Below the pieces are notes generated by a model, which was given only the letters and a program-made list of their open reading frames with translations, made no database searches and had not been told where the DNA came from. Positions 34,482-45,000 of a stretch of DNA of 64,000 nucleotides are shown here, in pieces. Each line of letters begins with the position of its first letter. Positions within the stretch are counted from its first letter, which is position 1. The stretch spans positions 1-64,000 of the forward strand of contig FAON01000014.1 of assembly GCA_001485605.1 (NCBI GenBank), given 5' to 3'. The translations under genes were made by a program, and so were the position numbers. The stretch comes from Candidatus Kryptobacter tengchongensis (lineage in GTDB: Bacteria; Bacteroidota; Ignavibacteria; Kryptoniales; Kryptoniaceae).

Positions 34482-35299
34482 GAGTTGATTTACATTTACA
34501 TACATACTATTCGGATGGAGTTTATTCGCCTGCGCAAGTCGTGATGAAAGCAAAAGAAAACGGTCTCAATATAATCAGCATAGTTGATCATGATACGACA
34601 GACGGGCTTGAGGAAGCAATTGAAGTTGGAAAAGAACTTGGCATTGAGGTCATACCCGGAATTGAACTAAGCTCAAGTATAAACGGAACAGATATACATA
34701 TACTTGGTTATTTCATAAACTGGAAAGATGAAAATTTCCAAGTTCATCTGAGGGTTTTTCGTGAGCTGAGAATTCAGCGAGCGAAAAGAATCGTTGAAAA
34801 GTTGAATGCTCTTGATATACCTCTTGAATTTGAAAGCATTGTTGAGATGTCTAAAAGCTCAGCTATAAGTAGAGTCCATATAGCAAATGCCCTTGTAAAG
34901 TATGGATTTGTGAATGATTTTTACGAAGCTTTCAACAAATATCTAAGCCCTGGGTGCCCTGCTTATGAGAAAAACATTGATCTCTCACCGCGCAAGGCAA
35001 TAAAATTAATATCAGATGTTGGTGGGTTGTCTTTTATAGCTCACCCCGGAAGGTTGCTCAGTGAGAACGATCTTGCAAGTTTAATTGAACTTGGCATTGA
35101 TGGAATAGAAGTTATACATCCATCGCATAATGATGAACTTGTTAAATATTATAGAGCGATAGCAAGTGAATATTTTTTACTTGAAAGTGGAGGCTCAGAT
35201 TTTCACGGAGGATTAAGGCATGATGAGCATTGTATTGGAGCTTATACTGTACCTTATAAGCTCGTTGAAATGATGAAACAAAGGTTAAATCTAAAATAA
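34478..35299 (+). CDS. PHP-domain phosphoesterase (RNase AM / YciV-like)
   Basis: A 273-residue protein of the polymerase-and-histidinol-phosphatase family. Metal-binding motifs are clear: DLHLHTYYSDG (residues 3-13), the DHDT motif (about 37-40), PGIELSS (about 61-67), SRVHIANAL, FIAHPGR and a C-terminal GSDFHG. This set matches the YciV/TrpH group, known as 3',5'-nucleoside bisphosphate phosphatase or 5'-3' RNase AM. It begins with GTG overlapping the Crp-type stop codon (GTGA), so the two are translationally coupled. Confidence 0.85.
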   Translation: MRVDLHLHTYYSDGVYSPAQVVMKAKENGLNIISIVDHDTTDGLEEAIEVGKELGIEVIPGIELSSSINGTDIHILGYFINWKDENFQVHLRVFRELRIQRAKRIVEKLNALDIPLEFESIVEMSKSSAISRVHIANALVKYGFVNDFYEAFNKYLSPGCPAYEKNIDLSPRKAIKLISDVGGLSFIAHPGRLLSENDLASLIELGIDGIEVIHPSHNDELVKYYRAIASEYFLLESGGSDFHGGLRHDEHCIGAYTVPYKLVEMMKQRLNLK

Positions 35300-35312
35300 A
35301 AACGCGTGATAA

Positions 35313-35780
35313 ATGAAAATTTTTGAGGGTAAGCTCATAGCACAGGGGTTGAAGTTTGGAATTATTGTAAGCAGGTTTAATGAACTTATAACATCAAAAT
35401 TGCTTGATGGAGCAATTGATTGTCTTAAAAGACATGGTGCGGGTGAAGAAGATGTAGAAATTTTTTATTGCCCCGGTTCGTTTGAAATTCCGCTCGTTGC
35501 AAAAAAGATAGCGCAAACGGGGAAATACAACGCAATAATATGCCTTGGTGCTGTAATCCGTGGGGAAACCCCACATTTTGATTATATCGCTTCTGAAGTT
35601 TCTAAGGGTATTGCTCAAGTTCAGCTTGAAACAGGTGTTCCCGTTGCGTTCGGGATTTTGACAACTGACGATGTTGAACAAGCACTTAACAGAGCGGGCA
35701 TAAAAAGTGGAAATAAAGGTTGGGACGCTGCTCTTACTGCTATTGAGATGGCCAACCTTTTAAACCAGATAAAAAAATAA
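35313..35780 (+). CDS. ribH: 6,7-dimethyl-8-ribityllumazine synthase
   Basis: A 155-residue enzyme for the penultimate step of riboflavin synthesis, condensing 5-amino-6-ribitylaminouracil with dihydroxybutanone phosphate. Family motifs are intact: SRFNELI near the start, [26 protein letters not shown] (with the catalytic His) and [11 protein letters not shown]. Length matches the icosahedral lumazine synthases. The gene lies 13 bp after the PHP gene. No FMN riboswitch precedes it, and no other rib genes are in the window. Confidence 0.96.
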   Translation: MKIFEGKLIAQGLKFGIIVSRFNELITSKLLDGAIDCLKRHGAGEEDVEIFYCPGSFEIPLVAKKIAQTGKYNAIICLGAVIRGETPHFDYIASEVSKGIAQVQLETGVPVAFGILTTDDVEQALNRAGIKSGNKGWDAALTAIEMANLLNQIKK

Positions 35781-35876
35781 CTTTTACCATTTGCTGAGGA
35801 ATTCACACAATTTATGCTTCTGTTTTTTCTTCCCAGAAGGGATTAACGCTAAACAAAATTATGAAATTTCCGAGTT

Positions 35877-38075
35877 ATGAAAGGTGTAACTTTACGAATT
35901 TATTTTGTGACTTTTGTGCTTTTTTTTACATCCGCAAACCTTATATCGCAATTTGGGGAATGGAGAAATTACACAGATATGAAAAATGTCAGAAAAATTT
36001 TCGTCTCAACAAATGAAATCGTGGCTGGAACTGAAGGTGGAATTTTCATATTCTATCCAGATGAAAGAAAATTTGAAAAAATTCTAAAAGTTGATGGTCT
36101 TTATGATGTTGATATCAAAACAATGGCTGTGATCCCAGATAAAAATATCTTCGCTGGGTTTTCAAACGGTGTAATTGATATTTTAAACTTTTCATCAAAA
36201 AGCTATAAAGTCAAGCATGTCTTTGATATAATAAACTCGCCCGAGCCCGATAAAACTATAAATTTTTTAAAAGCGTATGGGGATACACTCTTCATTGGGA
36301 CAAATTTTGGGCTTTTGACCTATAGAATTTCAAAACAAGAATTTATTGACACCTACAGGAGAATTTTCGCAGATGTTGAACGAAGTAAAGTTTTTGATGT
36401 TGAGGTTTTGAATGATACCATTTATGTAGCTACATCGGAGGGAGTCGCTAAAGGTTATAGGTTCAGCCAGATACTTGTTTCCCCAATGGGATGGAAAACA
36501 TTAAGAATTTCTGGGGGAGTGAAAACTTTCGGGGTTTTAAGAGATAGAATTTACTTTGGAAATTCGGATGGGCTTTTTTTAATTGATGGTGATAACATTG
36601 TGAAAATTTCTTCTTTGCCTGTTAATTTAATTCACAGCGCTGGTGATTCAATCTTGGTTTCAACAGGACAAGAAATCTTTTCATATAAAGATAATCAATT
36701 GCAAAAAATTGCGGAACTGCTTTATGGAAATATAACTGACATATCAATGTGGCGCAATAAAATTGTCGCTGGAGTTTTTTCAAATGGCGTTGGAATCTTT
36801 GAAAATGGGGAATGGGATTTTTATTATCCTGATGGACCAAATGGAAATCAATTTTCAAATTTGGCTGTTGACAAAGATGGGAATCTATGGGTTGCGTCTT
36901 CAAAATTTATGGGCAAGGGCTTTTACAAATTTCAGCCCAAAGAGGGAAAATGGAAGAACTTTACAAAGAAAAATTTTCCTAAGATGTCTGATGATTGTTA
37001 TAGGGTAAGGGTTGGGAAAAATTTTGTTTGGATTGGGACATGGGGCGGTGGTTTAATAAGGGTTGATGAAAATGATTCTTTGAAGATTTTTTCAAAGAAT
37101 GAGGGGATAATGGGAGTAGTTGAAGATACAAATTTTGTCGTGGTAACCGACATCGCCGAGCAGGGTGATTATACTTGGATTTTAAACTATAAGCCGAGAA
37201 ATTTAAATATAATTTATCTGATGCGGGGAGATTCAATTGTTTATTCATTTGTCAATGGTTACAATCTTTCACATTATCTTAACATACAGCTTGAGCTTGA
37301 TGAAAAAGGAAGAAAATGGATTGTTTCGGAGCATGGGTTTATTTTTGCTTTTGATGATAATGGGACGATTTTTGATAAAAGCGATGATAAATGGATTGCG
37401 ATTTCAAAAGCGGAAGGTTTAAACGGGAATCCAACGGTAATCAAATTTGACAATCGTGGAGACTTATGGGTTGGCACAAATTACGGACTTAACATAATTG
37501 TAAATACAGATGAACCGTTAAAAAGTGGAAGCATAAGAAATGTTTTTGCACTTCGCGATTTTTACATAAATGATATAGCAATTGACGGAGCAAACAATAA
37601 ATGGGTTGCGACGAAAAATGGCGTATGGGTTTTATCGCCTGATGGGACAAGCGTCCTTGCACAGTATGACGCAAGCAATTCTCCAATTTTAAGTGATGAT
37701 GTCAAAGCGATAGCTTTTGATCTAAATTCTGGCGTTGTTTATTTTGGGACTGACAAAGGATTAACAACTTTAAAGACGGAGTTTGCAAAACCAGTTGAAA
37801 ATTTTAATACAATAAAAATTTACCCAAACCCATTTAACCCTGAAAGAGATTTAAATGTTGTAATTGATGGACTTGTTGCAAATTCAACAATAAAAATTTT
37901 CACAATAAGTGGAAACCTTGTGAAGACGATTTTAACTCCCGGCGGTAGAACTGGCATCTGGGACGGAAAAGATGAAAAAGGACAATATGCACCTACCGGG
38001 ATTTATATCGTCGTTGCTTACAGTGAAGATGGAACGCAAGTTGGGATTGGGAAATTAGCTGTGTTAAGAGATTAA
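35877..38075 (+). CDS. porZ: PorZ-like T9SS component with beta-propellers and sorting domain
   Basis: A 732-residue protein with a signal peptide (about 1-25). It starts with the PorZ-type opening ([19 protein letters not shown], then [14 protein letters not shown] and [13 protein letters not shown]). Two propeller domains built of two-component-regulator-type blades follow (for example [41 protein letters not shown]). The C-terminal sorting-type domain (about 640-732) has [14 protein letters not shown]. In Porphyromonas PorZ is part of the surface attachment complex with PorU, PorV and PorQ that receives cargo. A cargo propeller protein is the main alternative. The gene is preceded by a 96-bp gap without an evident hairpin and ends overlapping rho by 4 bp. 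Confidence 0.7.
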   Translation: MKGVTLRIYFVTFVLFFTSANLISQFGEWRNYTDMKNVRKIFVSTNEIVAGTEGGIFIFYPDERKFEKILKVDGLYDVDIKTMAVIPDKNIFAGFSNGVIDILNFSSKSYKVKHVFDIINSPEPDKTINFLKAYGDTLFIGTNFGLLTYRISKQEFIDTYRRIFADVERSKVFDVEVLNDTIYVATSEGVAKGYRFSQILVSPMGWKTLRISGGVKTFGVLRDRIYFGNSDGLFLIDGDNIVKISSLPVNLIHSAGDSILVSTGQEIFSYKDNQLQKIAELLYGNITDISMWRNKIVAGVFSNGVGIFENGEWDFYYPDGPNGNQFSNLAVDKDGNLWVASSKFMGKGFYKFQPKEGKWKNFTKKNFPKMSDDCYRVRVGKNFVWIGTWGGGLIRVDENDSLKIFSKNEGIMGVVEDTNFVVVTDIAEQGDYTWILNYKPRNLNIIYLMRGDSIVYSFVNGYNLSHYLNIQLELDEKGRKWIVSEHGFIFAFDDNGTIFDKSDDKWIAISKAEGLNGNPTVIKFDNRGDLWVGTNYGLNIIVNTDEPLKSGSIRNVFALRDFYINDIAIDGANNKWVATKNGVWVLSPDGTSVLAQYDASNSPILSDDVKAIAFDLNSGVVYFGTDKGLTTLKTEFAKPVENFNTIKIYPNPFNPERDLNVVIDGLVANSTIKIFTISGNLVKTILTPGGRTGIWDGKDEKGQYAPTGIYIVVAYSEDGTQVGIGKLAVLRD

Positions 38076-39370
38076 GTACTCATTGACTTCAAGAATTCCT
38101 TGTTATTTCTTGTTCCCCTCATGTTTTCAAGTAAGAATTCCATCGCTTCAACAGGTGACATCTCACTTAAAAGTTTTCTAAGTATCCAGACGCGGTTTAG
38201 CTCTTCGGGTTCAAGGAGCAATTCCTCTTTTCTTGTTCCCGTTTTGTTTATGTCAATTGCTGGGAAAATTCTTCTATCCGCAAGTTCCCTTGTCAGGACA
38301 ACCTCCATATTGCCAGTTCCTTTGAACTCTTCAAATATAACCTCATCCATTCTGCTTCCGGTATCAATTAAGGCGGTTGCAACAATAGTTAAACTCCCTG
38401 CTTCTTCAGTATCTCTTGCAGCACCAAAGAATTTCTTTGGCTTGATCAAGGCACTTGCGTCAATACCGCCGGAGAGAATTCTTCCGCTGTGAGGTGTCAC
38501 AAGGTTACTCGCCCTTGCAAGGCGTGTTAAACTATCAAGAAGGATTACAACATCTCTTCCAGATTCAACAAGTCGTTTCGCTTTTTCAAGAACCATATCT
38601 GCAACCTGCATATGTCTTTCAGGTGGTTCGTCAAATGTTGAACTTATTACTTCAACATCTGGACCAACGGAACGTTCCATATCCGTGACTTCTTCTGGGC
38701 GCTCGTCTATCAAAAGAATTATCAATTTAATTTCGGGATGATTTCTCATTATGCTATTTGCCATCTTTTGTAAAAGAACCGTTTTACCGGCTTTTGGTGG
38801 CGAGACGATTAAACCACGCTGTCCCTTCCCAATGGGGGCAAATAAGTCAAGTATTCTCATTGAATATTCACCTGGAACTGTCTCAAGTCGTATCCTTTTG
38901 GTTGGATAAAGTGGCGTAAGATTTTCAAACAAAATTCTTTCGCGAGCCTTTTCGGGAGCAAGACCGTTTACAGTTTCAATCCTAAGCAAAGCGTAAAATC
39001 TTTCTCCTTCCTTTGGTGGTCGCACTTGACCAGCAATTGTATCCCCAGTTTTCAAATTGAACTTTTTAATCTGGGATGGGGAAACATAAATATCATCCGG
39101 TGATGGGAGATAATTATATTTATCAGACCTTAAAAAGCCATAGCCATCTGGAAGGATTTCAAGCACACCTTTGCTAAATATAATCCCATTTTGTTCCTCT
39201 CCTTCTGCAGCTTCACCTGTGATAGTTCTCTGCTCCTGCATCTTTTCAAGGATTTTCATTATCAATTCTTGCTTCTTTAAATCGCTATAGCCAGTTAGAC
39301 CAAGCTCTTTGGCAATTTTCTGAAGCTCGGCTACTTTTTTTGATTGCAGTTCTGCAATGTCCATTACCAT
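38072..39370 (-). CDS. rho: Transcription termination factor Rho
   Basis: About 433 residues: the N-terminal Rho-N helix bundle ([20 protein letters not shown]), the cold-shock-like RNA-binding domain ([15 protein letters not shown], then [16 protein letters not shown]) and the hexameric ATPase ([11 protein letters not shown], then [14 protein letters not shown]). The start ATG at 39370 is preferred, because GAGGTG lies about 9 bp upstream; the GTG at 39382 falls inside that ribosome-binding site. Rho ends RNA synthesis at C-rich sites. It is the last gene of a minus-strand group and overlaps the convergent porZ-like gene by 4 bp. Confidence 0.97.
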   Translation of the reverse strand: MVMDIAELQSKKVAELQKIAKELGLTGYSDLKKQELIMKILEKMQEQRTITGEAAEGEEQNGIIFSKGVLEILPDGYGFLRSDKYNYLPSPDDIYVSPSQIKKFNLKTGDTIAGQVRPPKEGERFYALLRIETVNGLAPEKARERILFENLTPLYPTKRIRLETVPGEYSMRILDLFAPIGKGQRGLIVSPPKAGKTVLLQKMANSIMRNHPEIKLIILLIDERPEEVTDMERSVGPDVEVISSTFDEPPERHMQVADMVLEKAKRLVESGRDVVILLDSLTRLARASNLVTPHSGRILSGGIDASALIKPKKFFGAARDTEEAGSLTIVATALIDTGSRMDEVIFEEFKGTGNMEVVLTRELADRRIFPAIDINKTGTRKEELLLEPEELNRVWILRKLLSEMSPVEAMEFLLENMRGTRNNKEFLKSMST

Positions 39371-39401
39371 TTTTGAATTCACCTCATTTTTGTTTTTATT
39401 T

Positions 39402-40727
39402 TTAAATTAAACACTCAATTTTGCGCTTTTCAATGTGGGCTATTACCTCCCCGACTAAATAGTGAGAACCCGTGATTAAAACTAAGTCTCCTTCGCTTGC
39501 TTTGCTCATGATAAAATCAAAAGCCTTATCAGAATCCTGAATATAAGTGGAATCAACGCCGTTTTGTTTAAAAATTTCATAGATTATCTTCGCCTCAAGA
39601 GCGCGACCAATTTTAGGTTGAGTTGCAACTGCAAAGTCAGCAACTTCAGAAAGCTTTTGAATCATTTTTTCATACTCTTTATCTCGCATTACTCCGAAGA
39701 GAATTAAAAGTTTATTTCGCTTGAAAATTTCAAGTTCAGAAACAAGTTGATCTATCGCGGGATAGTTGTGTGCCACATCAATTATGATTTTCGGCTTTTG
39801 TGAATAATTAGATAAGGACAAGAGCTCAAACCTACCTTTTAAACCTGAAAATTCCCTCACATTTAAAATCCCATCATACACACTTTCCATCTTAAAATTT
39901 ACAAGACCAAGTTCCGAAAGCAATTCATAAGTTAGAATTGAAAGTTGCAAATTTTTCGCCTGGAATTTTCCCGAAACCCCTGCAATTAAATCCGGATAAA
40001 ACCTTTTCCCCGTTTTAAGATCAAATCTTAAACTGTTCTCAGCGATTTCCTTAATCTTTACGCTTGAAACTTCGTCAGCTATGATAAGCTTTGATTTCTT
40101 TTCTTCAGAGACTTTTTTAATCACATTCAGCGCCTTTTCATCGTCGCATCCAGTTATGCAGGGGATTCCCTCTTTTATTATCCCCGCTTTTTCAAGAGCG
40201 ATCTTTTCAAGCGTGTCTCCAAGAACATCCATATGATCGTATGAAATAGTCGTAATCACGGATACAGCTGGCATAATTACATTGGTTGAGTCAAGCCGTC
40301 CACCAAGTCCAACTTCAACAACTGCAAAGTCAACTTTTTCATCTGCAAAGTATTTAAATGCGATTGCTGTTGTTGCTTCAAAAAAGGTCGCTTTTAAAGT
40401 ATCAATTTCGTCTTGCAAAATCTTTACATATTCAACAACTCTTTCTTTAGGTATTGGAATTCCATTAATTTTTATTCTCTCGGTAAAATCAACAAGATGC
40501 GGTGAAGTGTAAAGACCTACTTTATAACCGCTTGCTTTTAAAATAGATGCTATAAACGATGATGTTGAACCCTTGCCGTTAGTTCCAGCTACATGAATTG
40601 AAGCAAACTTTCTCTCAGGGTTCTGTAATAATTTAATCAATCTTTCTATATTTTGCAAACCAAGTTTAATCCCAAAGCGTTGCAAAGAATAAAGATAATT
40701 TATCGTTTCAATATATTCCCGTTTCAC
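39402..40727 (-). CDS. folC: Folylpolyglutamate / dihydrofolate synthase
   Basis: A 441-residue Mur-ligase-type enzyme that adds glutamate to folates. The P-loop [11 protein letters not shown] (about 48-58), the [12 protein letters not shown] segment, [12 protein letters not shown] and the C-terminal VDVAHNYPA motif are all present. It sits 16 bp downstream of pyrD and 31 bp upstream of rho. Whether it also has dihydrofolate synthase activity cannot be decided by eye. Confidence 0.93.
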   Translation of the reverse strand: MKREYIETINYLYSLQRFGIKLGLQNIERLIKLLQNPERKFASIHVAGTNGKGSTSSFIASILKASGYKVGLYTSPHLVDFTERIKINGIPIPKERVVEYVKILQDEIDTLKATFFEATTAIAFKYFADEKVDFAVVEVGLGGRLDSTNVIMPAVSVITTISYDHMDVLGDTLEKIALEKAGIIKEGIPCITGCDDEKALNVIKKVSEEKKSKLIIADEVSSVKIKEIAENSLRFDLKTGKRFYPDLIAGVSGKFQAKNLQLSILTYELLSELGLVNFKMESVYDGILNVREFSGLKGRFELLSLSNYSQKPKIIIDVAHNYPAIDQLVSELEIFKRNKLLILFGVMRDKEYEKMIQKLSEVADFAVATQPKIGRALEAKIIYEIFKQNGVDSTYIQDSDKAFDFIMSKASEGDLVLITGSHYLVGEVIAHIEKRKIECLI

Positions 40728-40743
40728 GGATTTATCCCTTTGT

Positions 40744-41676
40744 TTATTTTTCTACTGCGGAGGATTCAAGAATGATTGAACCGACAATATCGTTAACATC
40801 TTGAATTTTGTTTTCTTCACAGTATCTTATTATGCCAGATATAATTTGAAGTGAAGCATTAGGGTCAATAAAGTTAGCAGTTCCAACCTGTATTGCTCTT
40901 GCTCCCGCTATCATAAATTCAATTGCGTCTTCCCAAGTTGTAATTCCACCTATTCCTATGATCGGTATATCAACATTTTGAAAAACTTCAAAAACTTTAG
41001 CAAGGGCGATTGGTTTTATCGCTGGACCTGAAAGTCCACCGGTAACAGTTGCAACTTTTGGTTTCCTTGTTCTTATGTCAATTGCCATTCCAACAATTGT
41101 ATTTATCAACGATACTGCATCTGCACCTTCGTCTCTGCAAATCTTGGCAAACTCCGAAATTCGTGTGACGTTTGGGGTAAGCTTGATGATCAGAGTTTTA
41201 TCTGTAAGTTTTCTTGTTTCACTTACAATTTTTGCGGTCATAGAAGGGTTAGTCCCAAACTCAAGACCTCCTTCTTTAACATTTGGACATGAGATGTTAA
41301 TTTCATAAGCGCTTACACCTTCCGCATTTTCAAGCCGTCTTATAATTTCACAGTAATCTTCAACTCTTTTCGCAGCGATGTTCACGATTATTGCTGTGTC
41401 ATAGTTTTTAAGAATAGGCAATTTCTCGTTGATGAATTTATCAACTCCGATGTTAGCAAGCCCGATTGAGTTAAGCATTCCACATGGTGTTTCCGCTATA
41501 CGTGGCGGTGGATTTCCAATCTTTGGTTTTAATGTTAATGATTTGGTAACAATTCCACCAAGTTTGCTTATGTCAACTGTTCCGAGGAGTTCATCCCCGT
41601 AGCCAAATGTTCCAGATGCAACAAGAACAGGATTTTTAAGCCTTAATTTCCCGATTATGACTTCTGTTTTTATCAT
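40744..41676 (-). CDS. pyrD: Dihydroorotate dehydrogenase B, catalytic subunit
   Basis: A 310-residue FMN enzyme of pyrimidine synthesis. It has LKNPVLVASGTFGYGDEL at the N-terminus, YEINISCPNVKEGG with the class 1B catalytic Cys, VIKLTPNV, GLSGPAIKP and the FMN phosphate loop IGIGGITTWEDA. Class 1B enzymes need PyrK, which is encoded directly upstream with a 4-bp overlap. Confidence 0.95.
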   Translation of the reverse strand: MIKTEVIIGKLRLKNPVLVASGTFGYGDELLGTVDISKLGGIVTKSLTLKPKIGNPPPRIAETPCGMLNSIGLANIGVDKFINEKLPILKNYDTAIIVNIAAKRVEDYCEIIRRLENAEGVSAYEINISCPNVKEGGLEFGTNPSMTAKIVSETRKLTDKTLIIKLTPNVTRISEFAKICRDEGADAVSLINTIVGMAIDIRTRKPKVATVTGGLSGPAIKPIALAKVFEVFQNVDIPIIGIGGITTWEDAIEFMIAGARAIQVGTANFIDPNASLQIISGIIRYCEENKIQDVNDIVGSIILESSAVEK

Positions 41677-42446
41677 AATAAAACTTCTTTTGAATTGAAA
41701 ACAGGTCCATCTTTACATGCAAGTTTATAAGTGCCATATCTTGACTTTACAGCACAGCCTTGACATAAGCCAGTTCCGCATGCCATTGGAGCTTCAACTG
41801 AGATTTCGCAGTTTAAGTTTAATTCATCACATAAAACAATAAGTGCTTTTAGCATTGGAGTTGGTCCACATCCGAAGATTTTAAAGATAGATGAGGAATT
41901 TTTTGTGTCCGTGTTTAATATATTTGACCTCAAAAGTTCAATAACAGTTCCCTTATATCCAAAGGAGCCGTCATCAGTTGCAACAAAAACATTTTCAAGT
42001 CCGTTAAGCACAAGTTGGTTTTTGCTTTTAGCTCCGACAAATGAAATTACATCTTTATTTTTTTCTTTCAAAATTTTAGTTAAAAATGGAAATGGTGCAA
42101 CCCCAAGACCACCTGCAACTATAATAGCGGTGTCAAAATTATCGTCAACATTGAATCCATTTCCAAGGGGACCAATTATATCAATTTTTTCGTTTGGTTT
42201 TAAGTTTGAAAGAATTTTTGTCCCTTTTCCTATGGCGCTAAAAATTATCTGAATTTTGTCATCAATTGTATTGTAAATGCTAAATGGTCTCCGCAGAAAT
42301 GGGTCAAAACTTTCAGATATCTTTATATTTATAAACTGCCCTGGTTTTGAAGATTTTGAGATCTCTGGGGCTAAAATTTCTATTCTATATATATTTTCTG
42401 CTACAGGTTCGCTTAAGGTGATCTTTGCAATTTCTTTAATTATCAT
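41673..42446 (-). CDS. pyrK: Dihydroorotate dehydrogenase electron-transfer subunit
   Basis: A 257-residue iron-sulfur flavoprotein that passes electrons from PyrD to NAD+. It contains the FAD-binding RRPFSIYN motif (about 53-60), a nucleotide-binding segment (IIVAGGLGVAPFPFL) and a C-terminal [2Fe-2S] cysteine cluster (CGTGLCQGC and a later Cys in YKLACKDGPVF). It overlaps the upstream TPR lipoprotein gene by 11 bp and pyrD by 4 bp. Confidence 0.94.
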   Translation of the reverse strand: MIIKEIAKITLSEPVAENIYRIEILAPEISKSSKPGQFINIKISESFDPFLRRPFSIYNTIDDKIQIIFSAIGKGTKILSNLKPNEKIDIIGPLGNGFNVDDNFDTAIIVAGGLGVAPFPFLTKILKEKNKDVISFVGAKSKNQLVLNGLENVFVATDDGSFGYKGTVIELLRSNILNTDTKNSSSIFKIFGCGPTPMLKALIVLCDELNLNCEISVEAPMACGTGLCQGCAVKSRYGTYKLACKDGPVFNSKEVLL

Positions 42447-44343
42447 CTATTCTTCTTCTTTTTCTTTCCCTTACGCGTGGCTCCTCCTCAGGTTCTTCGG
42501 TTTCTTTAGTAGTGGGTTTTATTTGTTCTACTGGCTTTGTTGCCGGTGTTTGGACAGATGGAATTGTTGTCGCCTTTGACTGTTCATATTTTTCAGGATT
42601 TAATTTTATCTGTGCCATCTTTGCATATTCGGATTCTGGGAAGTTGTTTAAAACATTCGTGTAATACTCAATCGCCTTTGCAAAATTTTTAAGTTTGTAT
42701 TCGTTAATCCACCCAATTGCATAAAACGCCTTTGCTTTCAAATTTGAGTTTGAATTATGGTTGCAAATTGTGCTTAACATTTTAATTGCGGCTTCAGGAT
42801 CTGTGTCAATTAAAGATATTGCAATGTTGTAAATTTTATTTAATGTGTCGCTTATGATTTCGTTTTTAATCCCGATAAATTTCGCCACTTGAGTTGAAAA
42901 TTCACTGTATGGAAATTTTCTTAGCAGCTCAAGATAAATTTCTTTTGCCTTTGTTGTGTCAATCAATTCGTATATTGTCCCAAGAAGATAATAGGAGCGT
43001 GGTGTTACGGGAGATTCTGGATGATTTTCAATTATGTCTTTAAGATAATATATTGCGGAGTCAACCCTGTTAAGGGATGTGTGAAAAGTCCATGCGAGTG
43101 AATACTTCGCCTGTGAGATTAGATTTTGTATTGAGTCAATGTTTAATGATATAGTTGAATCCGAGTTCATCTTTATTGAGTTTAGGATGCTATCATTTCT
43201 TGAGATGATCAAACGGTTGCGGAAATAATCATTTAGTACTGCGGATTTTCTCTGTGCTTGCCTTGATGCCTCGCTTTGTGGAAACTCAACCTGTGCCTTT
43301 TCATAAAACAATTTCGCTGAGTCATATTTCCCCAAATTTGTCTCATAAATCCGAGCAAGCTCAAAATACCCAAATGCGGATTCCTCGGTTCTTTTGTATG
43401 TTGTATCAAGGTAGGTGTAAGTTTGAATTGCAAGTTCTATTTTCCCGGATAAATGATGGGTGCGCGCAAGCTCAAGATAAACTTTCCTTTCATAATCCTT
43501 GTCTATGTTTGAATGAATAAGATCGTTTAAAACTCTTTCGGAAAGTTCATAATTCCCAAGCTTGCGTTGCTGAATTGCATATTTTATGAGCGAGTAAATT
43601 TTGAGATTTGTCCTTTTTGTTGTTTTTGAGGTGTTGTTGTAAAACTTAGCGCTTTCAGATGAATTTCTTTCTTCGTTGATTTCTCCAAGATAAAATAAAA
43701 TTTCCGCTTTATCCTCACCCTTTGCTTGTTGTGATGCGAGGTTAAGGTAGTAAATAGCGCTGTCAATTTCGCCAATTCTAAATTTTGCTAAGCCATAAAT
43801 TTTGTGGAGTTTCCACAGGTTTTTATTTTTGGTGTCATGTCTTGCTTTTGTTTGAAATGAAATTATAACCTCTTCATATTTTTTCTCTTTTGAGAGGGTG
43901 AACATGAGAAAGTAAAGCGCTTCGTCGTAAAGTTTGCTTTTTGGAAATGTTGATATAAGTTCTGCAAATTTTCTTTCCGCCCCAAGGTAGTTATCTTGAT
44001 AAAAATATGCCTTACCTATCATAAGGAGAGCATCATCTCCAACCGAGGTGTTCAGGTAGTATTGTAAAATTTTTGAACACTTTTTTATAACATCATCAAG
44101 TTTATTTTTTTCGTTCTGCGGAAGGTTAAATTCAACATCAAATTTTTCAATTGATAAAAATTTTTCAGAGGAAACCCTGTTATACAAAACCTGCTCAACC
44201 TGTTCAAGTGTAACTTTAGCGTTGTAATAAGTGTTGAAATAGGCGTTGAATTCACTCATTACATTTTTCCAGATTGAACAACCAGAAAATATAAAAGATG
44301 ATAATATTACAAGCAGAGGAAGTCTTTTAATCTTGTGGCTCAA
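42436..44343 (-). CDS. TPR-repeat lipoprotein, PorW/SprE-like
   Basis: About 635 residues if started at TTG 44343, which gives a compact lipoprotein signal (HKIKRLPLLVIL, then FSGC with the lipid-modified Cys). A GTG at 44454 in the same frame adds 37 residues that do not look like a signal and has no ribosome-binding site. After the Cys comes FNAYFNTYYNAK, close to the YN.YFNG signature of PorW/SprE, a T9SS-associated lipoprotein needed for secretion and gliding in Bacteroidota. The rest is at least ten tetratricopeptide repeats (for example EILFYLGEINEERN, YYLLGTIYELIDTTKAKEIY). The C-terminus is a charged tail rich in Glu and Arg. It overlaps pyrK by 11 bp, so it heads the pyrK-pyrD-folC-rho transcript. 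The PorW assignment is an inference from the signature and architecture. Confidence 0.65.
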   Translation of the reverse strand: MSHKIKRLPLLVILSSFIFSGCSIWKNVMSEFNAYFNTYYNAKVTLEQVEQVLYNRVSSEKFLSIEKFDVEFNLPQNEKNKLDDVIKKCSKILQYYLNTSVGDDALLMIGKAYFYQDNYLGAERKFAELISTFPKSKLYDEALYFLMFTLSKEKKYEEVIISFQTKARHDTKNKNLWKLHKIYGLAKFRIGEIDSAIYYLNLASQQAKGEDKAEILFYLGEINEERNSSESAKFYNNTSKTTKRTNLKIYSLIKYAIQQRKLGNYELSERVLNDLIHSNIDKDYERKVYLELARTHHLSGKIELAIQTYTYLDTTYKRTEESAFGYFELARIYETNLGKYDSAKLFYEKAQVEFPQSEASRQAQRKSAVLNDYFRNRLIISRNDSILNSIKMNSDSTISLNIDSIQNLISQAKYSLAWTFHTSLNRVDSAIYYLKDIIENHPESPVTPRSYYLLGTIYELIDTTKAKEIYLELLRKFPYSEFSTQVAKFIGIKNEIISDTLNKIYNIAISLIDTDPEAAIKMLSTICNHNSNSNLKAKAFYAIGWINEYKLKNFAKAIEYYTNVLNNFPESEYAKMAQIKLNPEKYEQSKATTIPSVQTPATKPVEQIKPTTKETEEPEEEPRVRERKRRRIDDN

Positions 44344-44533
44344 GTTTAATTCTACTCTTGAATTTGGCTGATGTAATTTAAAACAATTATTTTCAATTTG
44401 CAAATTTATCGTGTATTGATTTATGAGCGGGGTACTTCTTTTTGAAACAGACACTTTGAAGTTTTTTATAATTTGTTTTTTATCGGTGAAATGTTTAACT
44501 TTATTTAGATTAAATTTAAAATAGGTCGTTAAA

Positions 44534-44986
44534 ATGGCGAGTGCGAAATTAATAGAAAAGGTTCGTGAGAATTTCGTAAATCATTTAAAAAAGGGAAATC
44601 TCCGGGCAACGGAACAAAGATATGAGGTTTTAAACTCAGTTCTTGAAATGAATGGACATTTTGGGGCAGAGGATTTATTTATCAGGATGAAAAATGAGGG
44701 GAAGAAGGTATCAAGAGCGACTGTCTATAATACGCTTGAGCTTCTTTTTGAACTTGGGGTTGTCTCAAGGCATAAGGTTGGAAATGTTTTCGTTTATGAA
44801 CGAGCCTTTGGACGGGAACATCACGATCATTTAATTTGTGTTAACTGTGGGTCTATAATTGAATTTCAAAGCGAGGAGATTGAAAAGATTCAGGATGAGA
44901 TCTGCAAGAAATATAGGTTTAAGCCGATAAGGCACACTCATCAAATTTTCGGACTTTGTGCAAAATGCGCAGCAAAAGAGAAATGA
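44534..44986 (+). CDS. Fur-family metal-dependent regulator
   Basis: A 150-residue repressor with an N-terminal winged helix (LRATEQRYEVLNSVLEMNGH, KVSRATVYNTLELLFELGVV) and a dimerisation domain with HHDHLICVNCG (structural Cys-x2-Cys pair) and a second pair in LCAKCAAKEK. The regulatory metal-site His cluster is present. It sits directly before feoA and feoB, so ferric-uptake control is likely, although PerR or Zur specificity cannot be excluded by eye. The gene is divergent from the PorW-like operon. Confidence 0.9.
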   Translation: MASAKLIEKVRENFVNHLKKGNLRATEQRYEVLNSVLEMNGHFGAEDLFIRMKNEGKKVSRATVYNTLELLFELGVVSRHKVGNVFVYERAFGREHHDHLICVNCGSIIEFQSEEIEKIQDEICKKYRFKPIRHTHQIFGLCAKCAAKEK

Positions 44987-45000
44987 AAAGGGGTGAGCTA

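Noticed and set aside
35300-35312. FMN riboswitch before ribH
   Set aside because: Only 13 bp separate ribH from the gene upstream.
44344-44454. 37-residue N-terminal extension of the PorW-like lipoprotein from GTG 44454
   Set aside because: It would put the lipoprotein signal in the interior of the protein, and no ribosome-binding site precedes it.
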